Shown here in pieces: positions 40,052 to 48,747 of a DNA stretch of 64,000 bases (its first letter is position 1; each line of letters opens with the position of its first letter). The notes beneath the pieces are model-generated. The model saw only the letters and a program-made list of their open reading frames with translations. It had not been told where the DNA came from and searched no databases. The position numbers and the translations under genes are program-made. Origin of the DNA: Luteibacter sp. dw_328 (GTDB lineage Bacteria; Pseudomonadota; Gammaproteobacteria; Xanthomonadales; Rhodanobacteraceae); the NCBI RefSeq assembly GCF_018449605.1, contig NZ_JAAVUW010000001.1:434001-498000 (forward strand). Direction: 5' to 3'.

Positions 40052-41459
40052 CACGATGGATGCCCCTGCGACAGCCACGCCACATCTGGGGTTGGTCGTA
40101 GGTATCGCGGTGGTTGCCGCCCTCGGCGGACTGTTGTTTGGCTACGACACCGGCATCATCGGCGTCGCGCTACTCGGCCTTGGCCGGCAATTCGCGCTGG
40201 ACGACACGGCCAAGCAGCTGGTGACCGGTGCCATCATCTTCGGCGCGCTGTTCGGCTGCCTTGGCACGGGCCCGCTGTCCGATCGCTTCGGCCGGAAGCG
40301 CATGGTGGTCTTCGTCGGCGTGCTGTTCGCGCTCGGCTCGATCGCATCGGCGATGTCGCCGAACGTTGAGCTGCTGATCGCCTCGCGTTTTCTGCTCGGT
40401 CTTTCCGCAGGCAGTTCCACGCAGATCATTCCGGTGTACATCGCCGAGGTGGCGCCCCCACAGCATCGCGGCAAGATGGTGGTGCTCTTCCAGTTCATGG
40501 TGGTGTTCGGCATCACCATCGCGTACTTCACCGGCTTTGTACTCGGCGAGCATTGGCGCTGGATGTTCGGCCTCGGCGTCGTGCCGGCCATCGTGCTGTT
40601 GCTGGGTATGCTGGTGTTGCCGGAGAGCCCGCGCTGGCTGGTGGTGAAGGAACGTCAGCGCGAAGCGATCAAGGTCCTCGAGCGCGTACGTGGCAACCAC
40701 GCCGCCGCGGAGTCCGAGGTGGCCGAGATCCAGACCGTGACCCAGAACCAGGAGGTCGGTACCTGGAAGGATCTGTTCAAGCCGTGGATCCGTCCCGCAG
40801 TCATCGTCGGCGCGAGCATCTCCATGTTCTCGCAGATCACGGGCAACAACGCGCTGATCTATTACGCACCGACCATCCTTACCAAGGCGGGTTTCTCGGA
40901 CAAGGCGGCCGTACTGGCCACCGGCGGCAGTACCATTCTCGTTGTCATCATGACCGTGGTCGGCAGCTTCCTCGTCGATCGTATCGGCCGGCGCAACTAC
41001 CTTCTGTGGATGATTCCCGGCTCCATCGTCGCGCTGGCCCTGATGGGATTCCTGTTCCAGGGCGCAGGTCCGACGACGGACTTCAGCCGCTGGGCGGTGG
41101 TCGCCTGCCTCGCTGCCTACCTCATGCTCAATTGTGGTGGCTTCGGCGTGTGCATCTGGCTGATCAATTCCGAGGTCTATCCGCTGTTTGTGCGAGGGAA
41201 GGGCGCGAGCCTGGGTGCCTTCAGCCATTGGTTCTTCGACCTCATCGTCACGCTGACCACGCTGTCGCTGGTGACCTGGCTTGGCGCCGCACATACGTTC
41301 TGGCTCTACGCGGTAATCTCGCTGTTCGCCCTGGTGTTCATCTACTACCTCGTGCCCGAGACGAATGGCAAGAGCCTGGAACGCATCGAGCACGAGTTGC
41401 GGGAGAACCGGTTCTATCCGTACCAGCAACGCCGGGCGGAAGCCGGTGGCGCGAAGTAG
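40035..41459 (+). CDS. MFS sugar:proton symporter (sugar porter family)
   Basis: 474 residues, 12 membrane helices. Sugar-porter signatures are all there: GYDTGIIGVAL in helix 1, DRFGRK, PESPRWL after helix 6, the QITGNNALIYYAP motif in helix 7, DRIGRR and the closing PETNGKSLE. It resembles the XylE/GalP/IolT symporters. An in-frame ATG further in (40056) is a possible start. The overlap with the upstream kinase gene suggests a two-gene uptake-and-phosphorylation unit. Confidence 0.93.
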   Translation: MRTVSDTMDAPATATPHLGLVVGIAVVAALGGLLFGYDTGIIGVALLGLGRQFALDDTAKQLVTGAIIFGALFGCLGTGPLSDRFGRKRMVVFVGVLFALGSIASAMSPNVELLIASRFLLGLSAGSSTQIIPVYIAEVAPPQHRGKMVVLFQFMVVFGITIAYFTGFVLGEHWRWMFGLGVVPAIVLLLGMLVLPESPRWLVVKERQREAIKVLERVRGNHAAAESEVAEIQTVTQNQEVGTWKDLFKPWIRPAVIVGASISMFSQITGNNALIYYAPTILTKAGFSDKAAVLATGGSTILVVIMTVVGSFLVDRIGRRNYLLWMIPGSIVALALMGFLFQGAGPTTDFSRWAVVACLAAYLMLNCGGFGVCIWLINSEVYPLFVRGKGASLGAFSHWFFDLIVTLTTLSLVTWLGAAHTFWLYAVISLFALVFIYYLVPETNGKSLERIEHELRENRFYPYQQRRAEAGGAK

Positions 41460-41487
41460 AAGGTCGATGCCCCCTGATGCCGGGCGC

Positions 41488-41516
41488 TATGTCCCTCGAT
41501 GGTCGAGAGGGACATA
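41488..41516. promoter_or_regulatory. 10-bp inverted repeat over a likely -10 box
   Basis: Perfect arms TATGTCCCTC (41488-41497) and GAGGGACATA (41507-41516) with a 9-base spacer, ending 8 bp before the HTH-regulator start. The second arm runs into CATAAT, a fair -10 box, though this is very close to the start codon. Likely an autoregulatory operator. Confidence 0.6.
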
Positions 41517-41524
41517 ATCCCGGC

Positions 41525-42367
41525 ATGAGCATTCCGGCAGACAATCCGCTCGGCAGTTACCTGAAGGATCGCCGCGCCAAGCTCGATCCCGCTGCCTTCG
41601 GCATGCCGACCACGCGCAGGCGCACGCCGGGCCTTCGACGCGAGGAAGTCGCACTGCGCGCCAACGTCAGTGCCACCTGGTACACGTGGCTGGAGCAGGG
41701 GCGCGGCGGCGCGCCTTCCACCGACGTATTGAATCGCCTCGCCGCTGCCCTGGCCCTGACGGCCGTGGAGCGCGAACACCTGTTCCTCCTGGCACAGAAC
41801 CGGCCGCCCGAGGTCATCTACCAGCCCTCCGAAACGATCTCCCCGCAGTTGCAGCGTGTGCTCGATTCGCTGGAGACGAGCCCGGCGATCGTCAAGACCC
41901 CGCAGTGGGACATCATCGGCTGGAACGCCGCGGCGGCGGCCGTGCTCACCGAGTACGGTTCGCTGCGGCCCGACCAGCGCAACGTGCTGAAATTGTTATT
42001 CGCAAGCGATCGCGTGCGTAACAAGACTCGCCACTGGGAAGATCATGCACGCTTCGCTGTGGCGGCGTTTCGCGCCGACATCGCCCGCCTCGGCGCGACG
42101 GATCGCGTCAGGGGCTTCGTGGATGAGCTGATTGCGTTGAGCCCCGAGTTCGAAGCGATCTGGAACGATTACGACCTGCAGAGCTACGGCGAAGGGACGA
42201 AGCAGTTCGCCCATCCGCGCGTCGGCGAAGTCACGCTGGAATATTCCGCCTTTGCGGTCGACGGTCGGCCCGAGCTTGGCCTGATTATCTATACGCCGGC
42301 CACGGCCCTCGACAGGGAGCGCGTGGCGACGCTCGTCGAGGCCAGGCACGCCGCCCGATCCGCCTGA
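41525..42367 (+). CDS. helix-turn-helix regulator with MmyB-like ligand domain
   Basis: 280 residues from the ATG at 41525; a much longer frame runs upstream through the porter gene but is not coding. Residues 8-80 are an Xre-type helix-turn-helix (LGSYLKDRRAKL...RRTPGLRREEVALRANVSATWYTWLEQGR), residues 110-275 an MmyB-like PAS-fold domain (DIIGWNAAAAAVL...) thought to bind a fatty-acid-like ligand. It has its own inverted repeat upstream. The target may be itself or a neighbouring oxidoreductase; none is adjacent on its side. Confidence 0.92.
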   Translation: MSIPADNPLGSYLKDRRAKLDPAAFGMPTTRRRTPGLRREEVALRANVSATWYTWLEQGRGGAPSTDVLNRLAAALALTAVEREHLFLLAQNRPPEVIYQPSETISPQLQRVLDSLETSPAIVKTPQWDIIGWNAAAAAVLTEYGSLRPDQRNVLKLLFASDRVRNKTRHWEDHARFAVAAFRADIARLGATDRVRGFVDELIALSPEFEAIWNDYDLQSYGEGTKQFAHPRVGEVTLEYSAFAVDGRPELGLIIYTPATALDRERVATLVEARHAARSA

Positions 42368-42378
42368 CACCGCCTGTT

Positions 42379-43236
42379 TCAGCGGCGGATGGCGAGCACC
42401 CCGTCCAACGCAAGCGCCGCCTTGAATCCGGCTTTCTCCAGGCGCTTTTCCACCTCACGGGGTACGTCGCGACCGCTGGTGAGCTTGTTCGGGCTACCCG
42501 TGTAGTGAAACAGGCGACCGCCTCGGCGGAGGACGCGTGCCAGTTCGTTGTAGAAAACCTGCGAGTACAGCTCGCCGGCAATACCGAAGCGCGGTGGGTC
42601 GTGCAGCAAGGCGTCCACCGACGCATCCGGGATCTGCGTGATCGCCTGTGACACATCACCATGGGTGAGTTGCAGGCGCCCTTCGCTGGATGCGGCATCG
42701 GGATCCGGTGACCAGGGATTCAGCGTACGCAACCAGAGCACATCCTCGTTTTTTTCGAACGAAAGAATGCGTGCCACACCGCTTTCCAGGCAGCACGCCG
42801 CAAAGTAGCCCAGGCCCCCACAGGTATCGAGCACCGCCTTGCCGCGTGGTTCGACGAGCGCGACCTTGCGACGTGCGTCCTCGATGGGGGATTCCTTCGA
42901 GGTAGGCAGCATCTTGATGCCATCGATCTCGAACGTTGGTGCGCCCCATGACGTCGGCACCAGCTTGATCAACGAACCCGAGAAGCGCGACACCGGCGAG
43001 AACTCATCGCCATCCCAGAAGTAGATCGTGCGGTCCTTGAGCTTGCCCGGATAAGGGTAAACGTGGCCCTGCCTTTCCCAGGCGTCCGCCCGAAGGCCGA
43101 CGCGTTCTTCGCTGCGCCCCAGATCCATCGATCCCGTCCAGTCGAGCGCCCCCGCACCGCGCGCGTCCCATAGCGCCTGGGCTAGCGGGAGCGTCAGCAG
43201 CGGGCCGGAATAATGGGACAAGAGAACTCCTGACAC
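42379..43236 (-). CDS. class I SAM-dependent methyltransferase
   Basis: 285 residues. SAM-binding motif I is VLDTCGGLGYFAA (about 135-147), an acidic FEKN follows, and a DPPR motif (LLHDPPRFG) sits at the catalytic strand, like that of N-methyltransferases acting on nucleobases or polyamine-type enzymes; GGRLFHYTGSP follows. The N-terminal 110 residues are a separate domain with no clear family. Substrate unknown. It is convergent with the HTH regulator (11 bp between stops) and divergent from the secreted unknown. Confidence 0.78.
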   Translation of the reverse strand: MSGVLLSHYSGPLLTLPLAQALWDARGAGALDWTGSMDLGRSEERVGLRADAWERQGHVYPYPGKLKDRTIYFWDGDEFSPVSRFSGSLIKLVPTSWGAPTFEIDGIKMLPTSKESPIEDARRKVALVEPRGKAVLDTCGGLGYFAACCLESGVARILSFEKNEDVLWLRTLNPWSPDPDAASSEGRLQLTHGDVSQAITQIPDASVDALLHDPPRFGIAGELYSQVFYNELARVLRRGGRLFHYTGSPNKLTSGRDVPREVEKRLEKAGFKAALALDGVLAIRR

Positions 43237-43373
43237 CGCGGCAGGCGGCGAAAAAAACGGGGGTGGGGGTCGCCATTCTAAGGTTCTGGCCGGCTATGCG
43301 TACAAGTACGGATGGAACGGGGTCCGCACACGGTGCCTAATGGATGTCGACGTTGACGCAAGGATGACCGGGC

Positions 43374-43922
43374 ATGCGCGCCGCAATGCTCATCTTGGTG
43401 GCTGTTTCCCTGCCGGTGGCGGCATCCGCTGCCGCGCCACCTGGCGCTGCACATGCCGTTGCTTCCGTGCATGCCAGCGCGCCAGCCACCTTGACCCTGG
43501 GTATTCCGGCGCCCACCCGTGGCGTCGCGCCGGTCGCCGCCGAACTCATTCCACCGATTCCGTACACCGCGCAAACCGTGGCCTTCGTAAAGACCTTCGT
43601 CGTCACGGCAACGTACGACGATAAACCGTACCGCGTCATGGTTGTCGTGGTTGACTCGCAAGGCCTCGTCTATTCGACCTCGCAACAGGGCAGTCGGGCC
43701 GTAGAAGACGCCGAGAGCCGCGACGAACTAAAGGTCAGGGTGACGAGCCTCTCGCCTGTCGTGTTCGACGTGGCCGTTCGCAAGGCGGACGCCAACGTCA
43801 CCGCCACGCGTGACCGCGTCGCGGTGGGCGATCTGGAGCAGGGCCACTCCGCATTCGCACTTCGCGATAACAAGCTGGCTGTGTCCGTGGAGAGGCTCGA
43901 GGACGAAGTCGACCTGCGTTAG
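43374..43922 (+). CDS. secreted protein of unknown function
   Basis: 182 residues, not recognised. It has a Sec signal peptide (MRAAMLILVAVSLPVAASAAA, cleavage near residue 20), an Ala/Pro-rich linker of 40 residues, and a folded part (about 65-180) rich in beta-forming Val/Thr, with KTFVVTATYDDKPYRVMVVV and a mixed acidic end. No Cys is present. Its stop overlaps that of the convergent hydrolase gene (a shared TTAG). Probably periplasmic. Confidence 0.65.
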   Translation: MRAAMLILVAVSLPVAASAAAPPGAAHAVASVHASAPATLTLGIPAPTRGVAPVAAELIPPIPYTAQTVAFVKTFVVTATYDDKPYRVMVVVVDSQGLVYSTSQQGSRAVEDAESRDELKVRVTSLSPVVFDVAVRKADANVTATRDRVAVGDLEQGHSAFALRDNKLAVSVERLEDEVDLR

Positions 43923-44971
43923 ACCTTGTCGACGTCGATGATCGCTTTGGCGAACGCCTGCGGTGCCTCTTGCGGCAGGTTGTGCCCGATGCCGCCGGTG
44001 ATCAGTCGGTGCTCGTATTTGCCGGTGAACTTCTTCGCATAATTGGCGGGATCCGGATGCGGTGCACCATTGGCGTCGCCTTCCATCGTGATCGTCGGTA
44101 TGCCGATGGACGGGAACGTGGCGAGCTTCGCTTCCAGCGCGTCGAACTGCGGCTCACCCTCCGCAAGGCCAAGGCGCCAGCGATAGTTGTGGATCGATAC
44201 CGCAACATGGTCGGGGTTGGTGAAGGCAGGTGCCGAGCGTTCGAATGTCGCGTCGTCGAAGTGCCACTGAGGTGACGCCTGTTCCCAGATCAGGCGGACG
44301 AAATCCCGCGTGTGCTGGGCATAGCCGTCGCGCCCCCGCTCGGTGGCGAAATAGAACTGATACCACCACTGCAGTTCCGCTTTCGGCGGCAGCGGCTTCT
44401 TGTTCGCCTCCTGGCTGCCGATGAGGTAGCCGCTCACGGAGACCATCGCCTTGCAGCGCTCGGGCCAGAGCGCGGCCATGATATTGACCGTGCGGGCGCC
44501 CCAGTCGAAGCCGCCGAGGGTGGCTTTCTTGATCTTGAGGGCATCCATCAAGGCAAGGATGTCGGCGGCGATCGCAGCCTGCTGGCCGTTGCGCGGGGTA
44601 TCTGCCGAAAGGAACGTCGTGCTGCCATAACCACGGAGGAAGGGAACGATCACCCGGTATCCCGCTGCCGCGAGGATCGGGGCGACATCCACGAAGCTAT
44701 AGATGTCGTAGGGCCAGCCATGGACGAGAATGACCACCGGCCCCCTGGCCGGGCCGTCTTCGGCGTAACCGATATCGAGGACGCCGGCCTTGACCTGCTT
44801 GAGGCTGTGGAACGATGTCGCTCCGGCGAGGGGTGTCGTTCCGGTGGCCGGCGCTGGAACCGTGCCGGGTTTCGAGCTGGCAATAGCGTTCATCCCGAAC
44901 GGGGCGAACGCCATGCCCAGGGCCGTGGCACCGACAAAATGCCGCCGTTTCCGATCGAGTTCATCCGACAT
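43919..44971 (-). CDS. alpha/beta hydrolase, epoxide hydrolase-like, Tat-exported
   Basis: 350 residues from the ATG at 44971 with AGGAGG upstream. The N-terminus DRKRRHFVGATALGMAF is a twin-arginine signal, so the enzyme is probably exported folded. Core motifs: HGWP oxyanion turn (84-87), a nucleophile elbow GFDWGAR with Asp156 (Asp rather than Ser, as in epoxide hydrolases and haloalkane dehalogenases), and the base His in GIGHNLPQE. Substrate unknown. The open frame reaching 45490 crosses the divergent RraB gene and is not coding. Confidence 0.87.
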   Translation of the reverse strand: MSDELDRKRRHFVGATALGMAFAPFGMNAIASSKPGTVPAPATGTTPLAGATSFHSLKQVKAGVLDIGYAEDGPARGPVVILVHGWPYDIYSFVDVAPILAAAGYRVIVPFLRGYGSTTFLSADTPRNGQQAAIAADILALMDALKIKKATLGGFDWGARTVNIMAALWPERCKAMVSVSGYLIGSQEANKKPLPPKAELQWWYQFYFATERGRDGYAQHTRDFVRLIWEQASPQWHFDDATFERSAPAFTNPDHVAVSIHNYRWRLGLAEGEPQFDALEAKLATFPSIGIPTITMEGDANGAPHPDPANYAKKFTGKYEHRLITGGIGHNLPQEAPQAFAKAIIDVDKV

Positions 44972-45115
44972 CGCTGGCCCTCCTGAAAACACTGGAAAAC
45001 CCACGATAACGTCGCCACGCACCGGGTGATTGCATGCAACACTTCGACAGGTACAGCCGGATACAAAAAGTCGTCTTCGCAGTATCCTGCGTCGCTTCTT
45101 ACAGGAAATGCCGCC

Positions 45116-45472
45116 GTGATCGAGAAAAAACAGCTTGAGTTGATGTTCGAACAGATCGCCGACAACACCGACTGGGACCTGTCCGCACCGCTGATCTGGG
45201 GTTTCTTCTTCACCGACGCCTCGGCTGAAAAACTTCGTGCCGTCGTGCCCGCCCTCGAACAGGACGGCTACCGCTTCGTCGACGTCTTCCTGGCCGACAA
45301 GGACGAGCCAGCCGTCGCGGACCTGTGGATGCTCCACGTCGAGAAAATCGAAGTGCATACGCCGGACAGTCTCGACCAGCGCAACGACGCCTTGTACCGG
45401 TTTGCCGCCGAACACGAACTGGGTGCGTACGACGGTATGGATGTCGCTCCGGTCGATGCCGAGGAAGACTGA
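45116..45472 (+). CDS. ribonuclease E inhibitor RraB family protein
   Basis: 118 residues from a GTG at 45116 with AGGAAA 9 bases before it. It shows the RraB/DUF1260 pattern: WDLSAPLIWGFFFTDASAEKL, GYRFVDVF, LWMLHVEKIEVHTPDSLDQRNDALYRFA and an acidic C-terminus (GMDVAPVDAEED). RraB binds RNase E and alters its activity; other members of the fold are uncharacterised. It is divergent from the epoxide-hydrolase gene. Confidence 0.82.
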   Translation: MIEKKQLELMFEQIADNTDWDLSAPLIWGFFFTDASAEKLRAVVPALEQDGYRFVDVFLADKDEPAVADLWMLHVEKIEVHTPDSLDQRNDALYRFAAEHELGAYDGMDVAPVDAEED

Positions 45473-45490
45473 CCGGCGATCACCCATCAT

Positions 45491-45506
45491 GTGAAGGCGC
45501 CTTCAC
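45491..45506. promoter_or_regulatory. perfect 16-bp palindrome upstream of the PAS hybrid kinase
   Basis: GTGAAGGCGCCTTCAC is perfectly self-complementary. It lies 18 bp after the RraB-like stop and 33 bp before the kinase start. Candidate operator; no T-run, so not a terminator. Confidence 0.5.
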
Positions 45507-45539
45507 GGGGCGCCAGACGAGAGGCAGTACCTTCGCACC

Positions 45540-47480
45540 ATGCATACCCCCACCTCTTCCGTGACCATGGACGATTCCGCTTACCGTCGTCTGGTCGAAG
45601 GCATCTCTGACTACGCGATCTTCTGGCTTCAGCCGGGGGGCACCGTGGCCACGTGGAATGCCGGCGCCTTCCATGCGACCGGATATACCGCCGATGACAT
45701 GGTCGGCGCACCGTTCTCCTTGCTCTTCTCTGGCGACGACAGCGCGGCGGGAGTGGCCGACACCTTGCTGAAGGTGGCACTAAGCGAAGGACGTAGCGAA
45801 CTCGACGGTTGGCTGGTTCGCAAGGACGGCTCGCGGTTCTGGGCGCAGATCCTGGTTGACCCGGTGCGCGATGACGACCGGCCGCTCGGCTTCGGCGTGG
45901 TGATGCGCGACCGCACGGAACGCAAGCGCGTCGAGGAAGAACTGCGGAGGAGCCAGGAGCAGTTTCGTGTGCTGGTTCAGGGCGTGGCCGACTACGCCAT
46001 CTACATGCTGGATCCGGGCGGACACGTGACGAGCTGGAATTCCGGTGCCGAGCGCATCAAGGGATACACGCCCGACGAGGTCATAGGACGTCACTATTCG
46101 GCCTTCTTCACCCGCGAAGATGTTGCCCGCGGTGAACCGATGACGAACCTGGCCGCCGTGGTACGCGAGGGGCGCATCGAAACCGAGGGCTGGCGACAGC
46201 GCAAGGACGGCAGCCGCTTCTGGGCGCACGTGGTCATCGACCGTATTACGGACGACGCCGGCGAGCTGATCGGATTTGCGAAGGTCACGCGCGACGTTAC
46301 CGAACGGCGTGCGGCTGCCCTTGCACTGGAAGAAGCCCGTGAAGCGTTGTTCCAGTCGCAGAAGCTCGAGGCAGTCGGCCAGCTCACGGGGGGTGTCGCG
46401 CACGACTTCAACAACCTGCTGATGGCGGTGCAGGGCAATCTGGAATTGATGCGTGACCACGCCGAACTGCCCGAGCGGCTCAATCGCCTCGTGGGCAACG
46501 CATTGACCGGTGTGCGGCGTGGCGTGACCCTGACGCAGCGCATGCTCGCCTTTGCGCGCCGGCAGCAGCTGCACGTCGAACCGGTCAACGTGGTCACGCT
46601 GATATCGGGCATGTCGGATCTCCTTCGAACCTCGCTGGGTCCGTCGATCGCGATCGAAGTCCGCTTTCCGCTGTCACTGCCCGAGGTGATGGGTGACATC
46701 AACCAGCTGGAGCTCTGCGTCCTCAACCTCTGCGTCAACGCGCGTGACGCGATGGCCGAGGGTGGCGTGATCACCATTCGTGCCGTGACTGACGAGGTTA
46801 TCCACTCGCAGACCCTTGCTATTCCGTCCGGCAGGTATGTGAAGCTCTCGATCGCCGACACCGGCAGCGGCATGGATGCCGCGACGCTTGCGCGGGCGAC
46901 GGAGCCTTTTTTTACGACCAAGGGCGTTGGCAAAGGCACCGGCCTGGGCCTGTCCATGGTTCACGGGATCGCCCAGCAATTGGGTGGTGCGTTGCAACTG
47001 GAGAGCGGCGAGAGCACCGGCACGACCGTCACGATCTATCTCCCGGTCGCGCCGTCGGTGCCTGGCGCTCTCCAGGAAGTCGCCCCTGTCGTTCCCCAGC
47101 GCGCGATCCGGCACATTGCGGAAGAACAGGGGCCGTTGCCTGTGATTCTGGTCGTCGACGACGACCCGCTCGTGTTGTCCACGGCCGTCGAGATGCTCAA
47201 CTACGCGGGATACGATGCGCGTGGAGCTTCCTCGGGCCATGAAGCACTTCGACGGCTGGAAACGCTCGACGAACTCGTTGCCGTGGTGACGGATCACGCG
47301 ATGCCCGGCATGACCGGATCCGAATTGGCTGCCGAGCTTGCTAACCGCCGCCCGGGCCTGCGCGTGGTGCTGGCGAGCGGTTATGCCGAGCTGCCGGCGG
47401 TTTCCACCGGCATCGCCGTGCAGCTGCAGAAGCCGTTTGGTCGCGACGCCTTGCTGGCCGCCATTCGCGGCACGGGGTGA
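45540..47480 (+). CDS. soluble hybrid histidine kinase, PAS-PAS-HisKA-HATPase-REC
   Basis: 646 residues with no membrane segment. Two PAS domains (about 12-128 and 140-255; both have DYAI, a W-N motif and WxxRKDGSRFWA), HisKA with phospho-His288 in GGVAHDFNNLL, HATPase with NLCVNARDAM, DTGSGM and GTGLGLSMV, and a C-terminal receiver with DDDPLVL and a phosphoacceptor Asp near residue 584 (TDHAMPG). The twin PAS pattern resembles blue-light or redox-sensing kinases, but the LOV Cys motif is not seen. With a terminal receiver it needs an HPt partner; the HPt protein at 11467-12375 is a possible one. Confidence 0.92.
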   Translation: MHTPTSSVTMDDSAYRRLVEGISDYAIFWLQPGGTVATWNAGAFHATGYTADDMVGAPFSLLFSGDDSAAGVADTLLKVALSEGRSELDGWLVRKDGSRFWAQILVDPVRDDDRPLGFGVVMRDRTERKRVEEELRRSQEQFRVLVQGVADYAIYMLDPGGHVTSWNSGAERIKGYTPDEVIGRHYSAFFTREDVARGEPMTNLAAVVREGRIETEGWRQRKDGSRFWAHVVIDRITDDAGELIGFAKVTRDVTERRAAALALEEAREALFQSQKLEAVGQLTGGVAHDFNNLLMAVQGNLELMRDHAELPERLNRLVGNALTGVRRGVTLTQRMLAFARRQQLHVEPVNVVTLISGMSDLLRTSLGPSIAIEVRFPLSLPEVMGDINQLELCVLNLCVNARDAMAEGGVITIRAVTDEVIHSQTLAIPSGRYVKLSIADTGSGMDAATLARATEPFFTTKGVGKGTGLGLSMVHGIAQQLGGALQLESGESTGTTVTIYLPVAPSVPGALQEVAPVVPQRAIRHIAEEQGPLPVILVVDDDPLVLSTAVEMLNYAGYDARGASSGHEALRRLETLDELVAVVTDHAMPGMTGSELAAELANRRPGLRVVLASGYAELPAVSTGIAVQLQKPFGRDALLAAIRGTG

Positions 47481-47484
47481 CGCC

Positions 47485-48117
47485 TCAGGGCTGATCCTGG
47501 GGCACCACGATCGCGGGCGCCTTCTTCATGCGTGCCAATAGCATGACGAAGAACGGCGTCACCATGAGCGGCAGATTACTCAAGCCGGGCCACCAGATGG
47601 CGATGACGATCGCCAGGGCCGCCATGCACGGCATGCCCAGGCTGCGGCGGATCGCGACAGCGACATCGTCCGTGGTGACATCGTCGTACAGATACGGCGG
47701 CCGGAGCGTGCGTTTGACCAAGCGGTACTGGCACAGGCCCGCTACCAGCAGGGTGAAGGCGTAGAACATCTGGGGCACGCGGTCGGTGAAGTGGGTGCTC
47801 ATCAACGCCGTCGGGAACGGGATGAAGGCAACCAGCATGAGCAAGGTCAGGTTTGGCCAGACGATGGCCGGATCGTAGTGGCGGAGTCGGCCGAAGGTGC
47901 GGTGATGCGCCGCCCAGAGGGCCCCGACGACGTAGAAGGTCAGGACGAAGCCGACAAAGTGGGGAATGAGGTTGGCCAGTGCCTGCACCCAGGCCTCGTC
48001 CGTGCTCACGGCCGGCTCCGGCACCTTGATGTCGATGACCAGCAAGGTCATGGCGATGGCGAAAACGGCGTCCGAGAAGAACGTGAGCCGTTCGACCTGT
48101 TGATCCTGATGCGACAT
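47485..48117 (-). CDS. TMEM175/DUF1211 family potassium channel-like membrane protein
   Basis: 210 residues from the ATG at 48117; the longer frame to 48213 has no family match. The first helix carries the RLTFFSDAVFAIAMTLL motif, the RxxxFSD signature of the TMEM175 family, which forms K+-selective channels with six helices per subunit; six hydrophobic helices are visible here. It is convergent with the hybrid kinase (4 bp apart) and divergent from yaeQ. Confidence 0.9.
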   Translation of the reverse strand: MSHQDQQVERLTFFSDAVFAIAMTLLVIDIKVPEPAVSTDEAWVQALANLIPHFVGFVLTFYVVGALWAAHHRTFGRLRHYDPAIVWPNLTLLMLVAFIPFPTALMSTHFTDRVPQMFYAFTLLVAGLCQYRLVKRTLRPPYLYDDVTTDDVAVAIRRSLGMPCMAALAIVIAIWWPGLSNLPLMVTPFFVMLLARMKKAPAIVVPQDQP

Positions 48118-48206
48118 GCGACCCACCCCCCCTTTGGAACCCCTGGCCCGATCATCCCGCGGGCCGTGGCCAAGGGGAAGGGGACGGAGTCCTGTAGAAT
48201 CGCCCC

Positions 48207-48743
48207 ATGGCACTCAAATCCACGGTCTTCAAGGCCGATCTGCAGGTCAGCGACATGGACCGGCACTATTACCAGGCGCACCCCCTCACCATCGCCCAGC
48301 ACCCGTCGGAAACCGACGAGCGGATGATGGTCCGGGTGCTGGCATTCGCCCTGAACGCGGATGACTCACTGGCCTTCGGCAAGGGCATCAGCTCCGAGGA
48401 CGAGCCGGATCTGTGGCGCAAGGAACTCACTGGCGAGGTGGACCTGTGGATCGAGGTCGGCCAGCCCGATGAACAGCGCATCCGCCGTGCAGCGGGCCGC
48501 GCCAACCGCGTCATCGTCTACACGTATAGCGGACGCAGCGCCGAAGTCTGGTGGAAGAAGACCGCGGCCGCCGTGGCTCGCACGAAGAACGTTTCGGTGA
48601 TCGACATCGCGCCGGCCACGGTCGAAGCGCTCGCTGCCCTCACGCAGCGAACGATGCAGATCCAGTTCATGGTCCAGGACGGCCAGGCCCAGATCATCAG
48701 CGGCGACACGGTACTGCCCGTCGAGCTGACGACGCTGGCCTGA
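48207..48743 (+). CDS. yaeQ: YaeQ family protein
   Basis: 178 residues, standard YaeQ length. Recognisable from ALKSTVFKADLQVSDMDRHYY, ERMMVRVLAFAL, and IEVGQPDEQRIRRAAGRANRVIVYTY, which make a nuclease-like (PD-(D/E)XK) fold. The cellular role is unsettled; in E. coli it was linked to suppression of rfaH loss. It ends 4 bp from the convergent OYE gene. Confidence 0.93.
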   Translation: MALKSTVFKADLQVSDMDRHYYQAHPLTIAQHPSETDERMMVRVLAFALNADDSLAFGKGISSEDEPDLWRKELTGEVDLWIEVGQPDEQRIRRAAGRANRVIVYTYSGRSAEVWWKKTAAAVARTKNVSVIDIAPATVEALAALTQRTMQIQFMVQDGQAQIISGDTVLPVELTTLA

Positions 48744-48747
48744 CGCG

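Noticed and set aside
40553-41524. Long N-terminal extension of the HTH regulator through the sugar-porter gene
   Set aside because: The extension has no family resemblance and overlaps a well-supported gene in another frame; homology begins at the ATG at 41525.
45540-46300. LOV (blue-light) domains in the hybrid kinase
   Set aside because: The PAS domains resemble those of LOV-type kinases in layout, but neither has the flavin-binding NCRFLQ-type cysteine motif.
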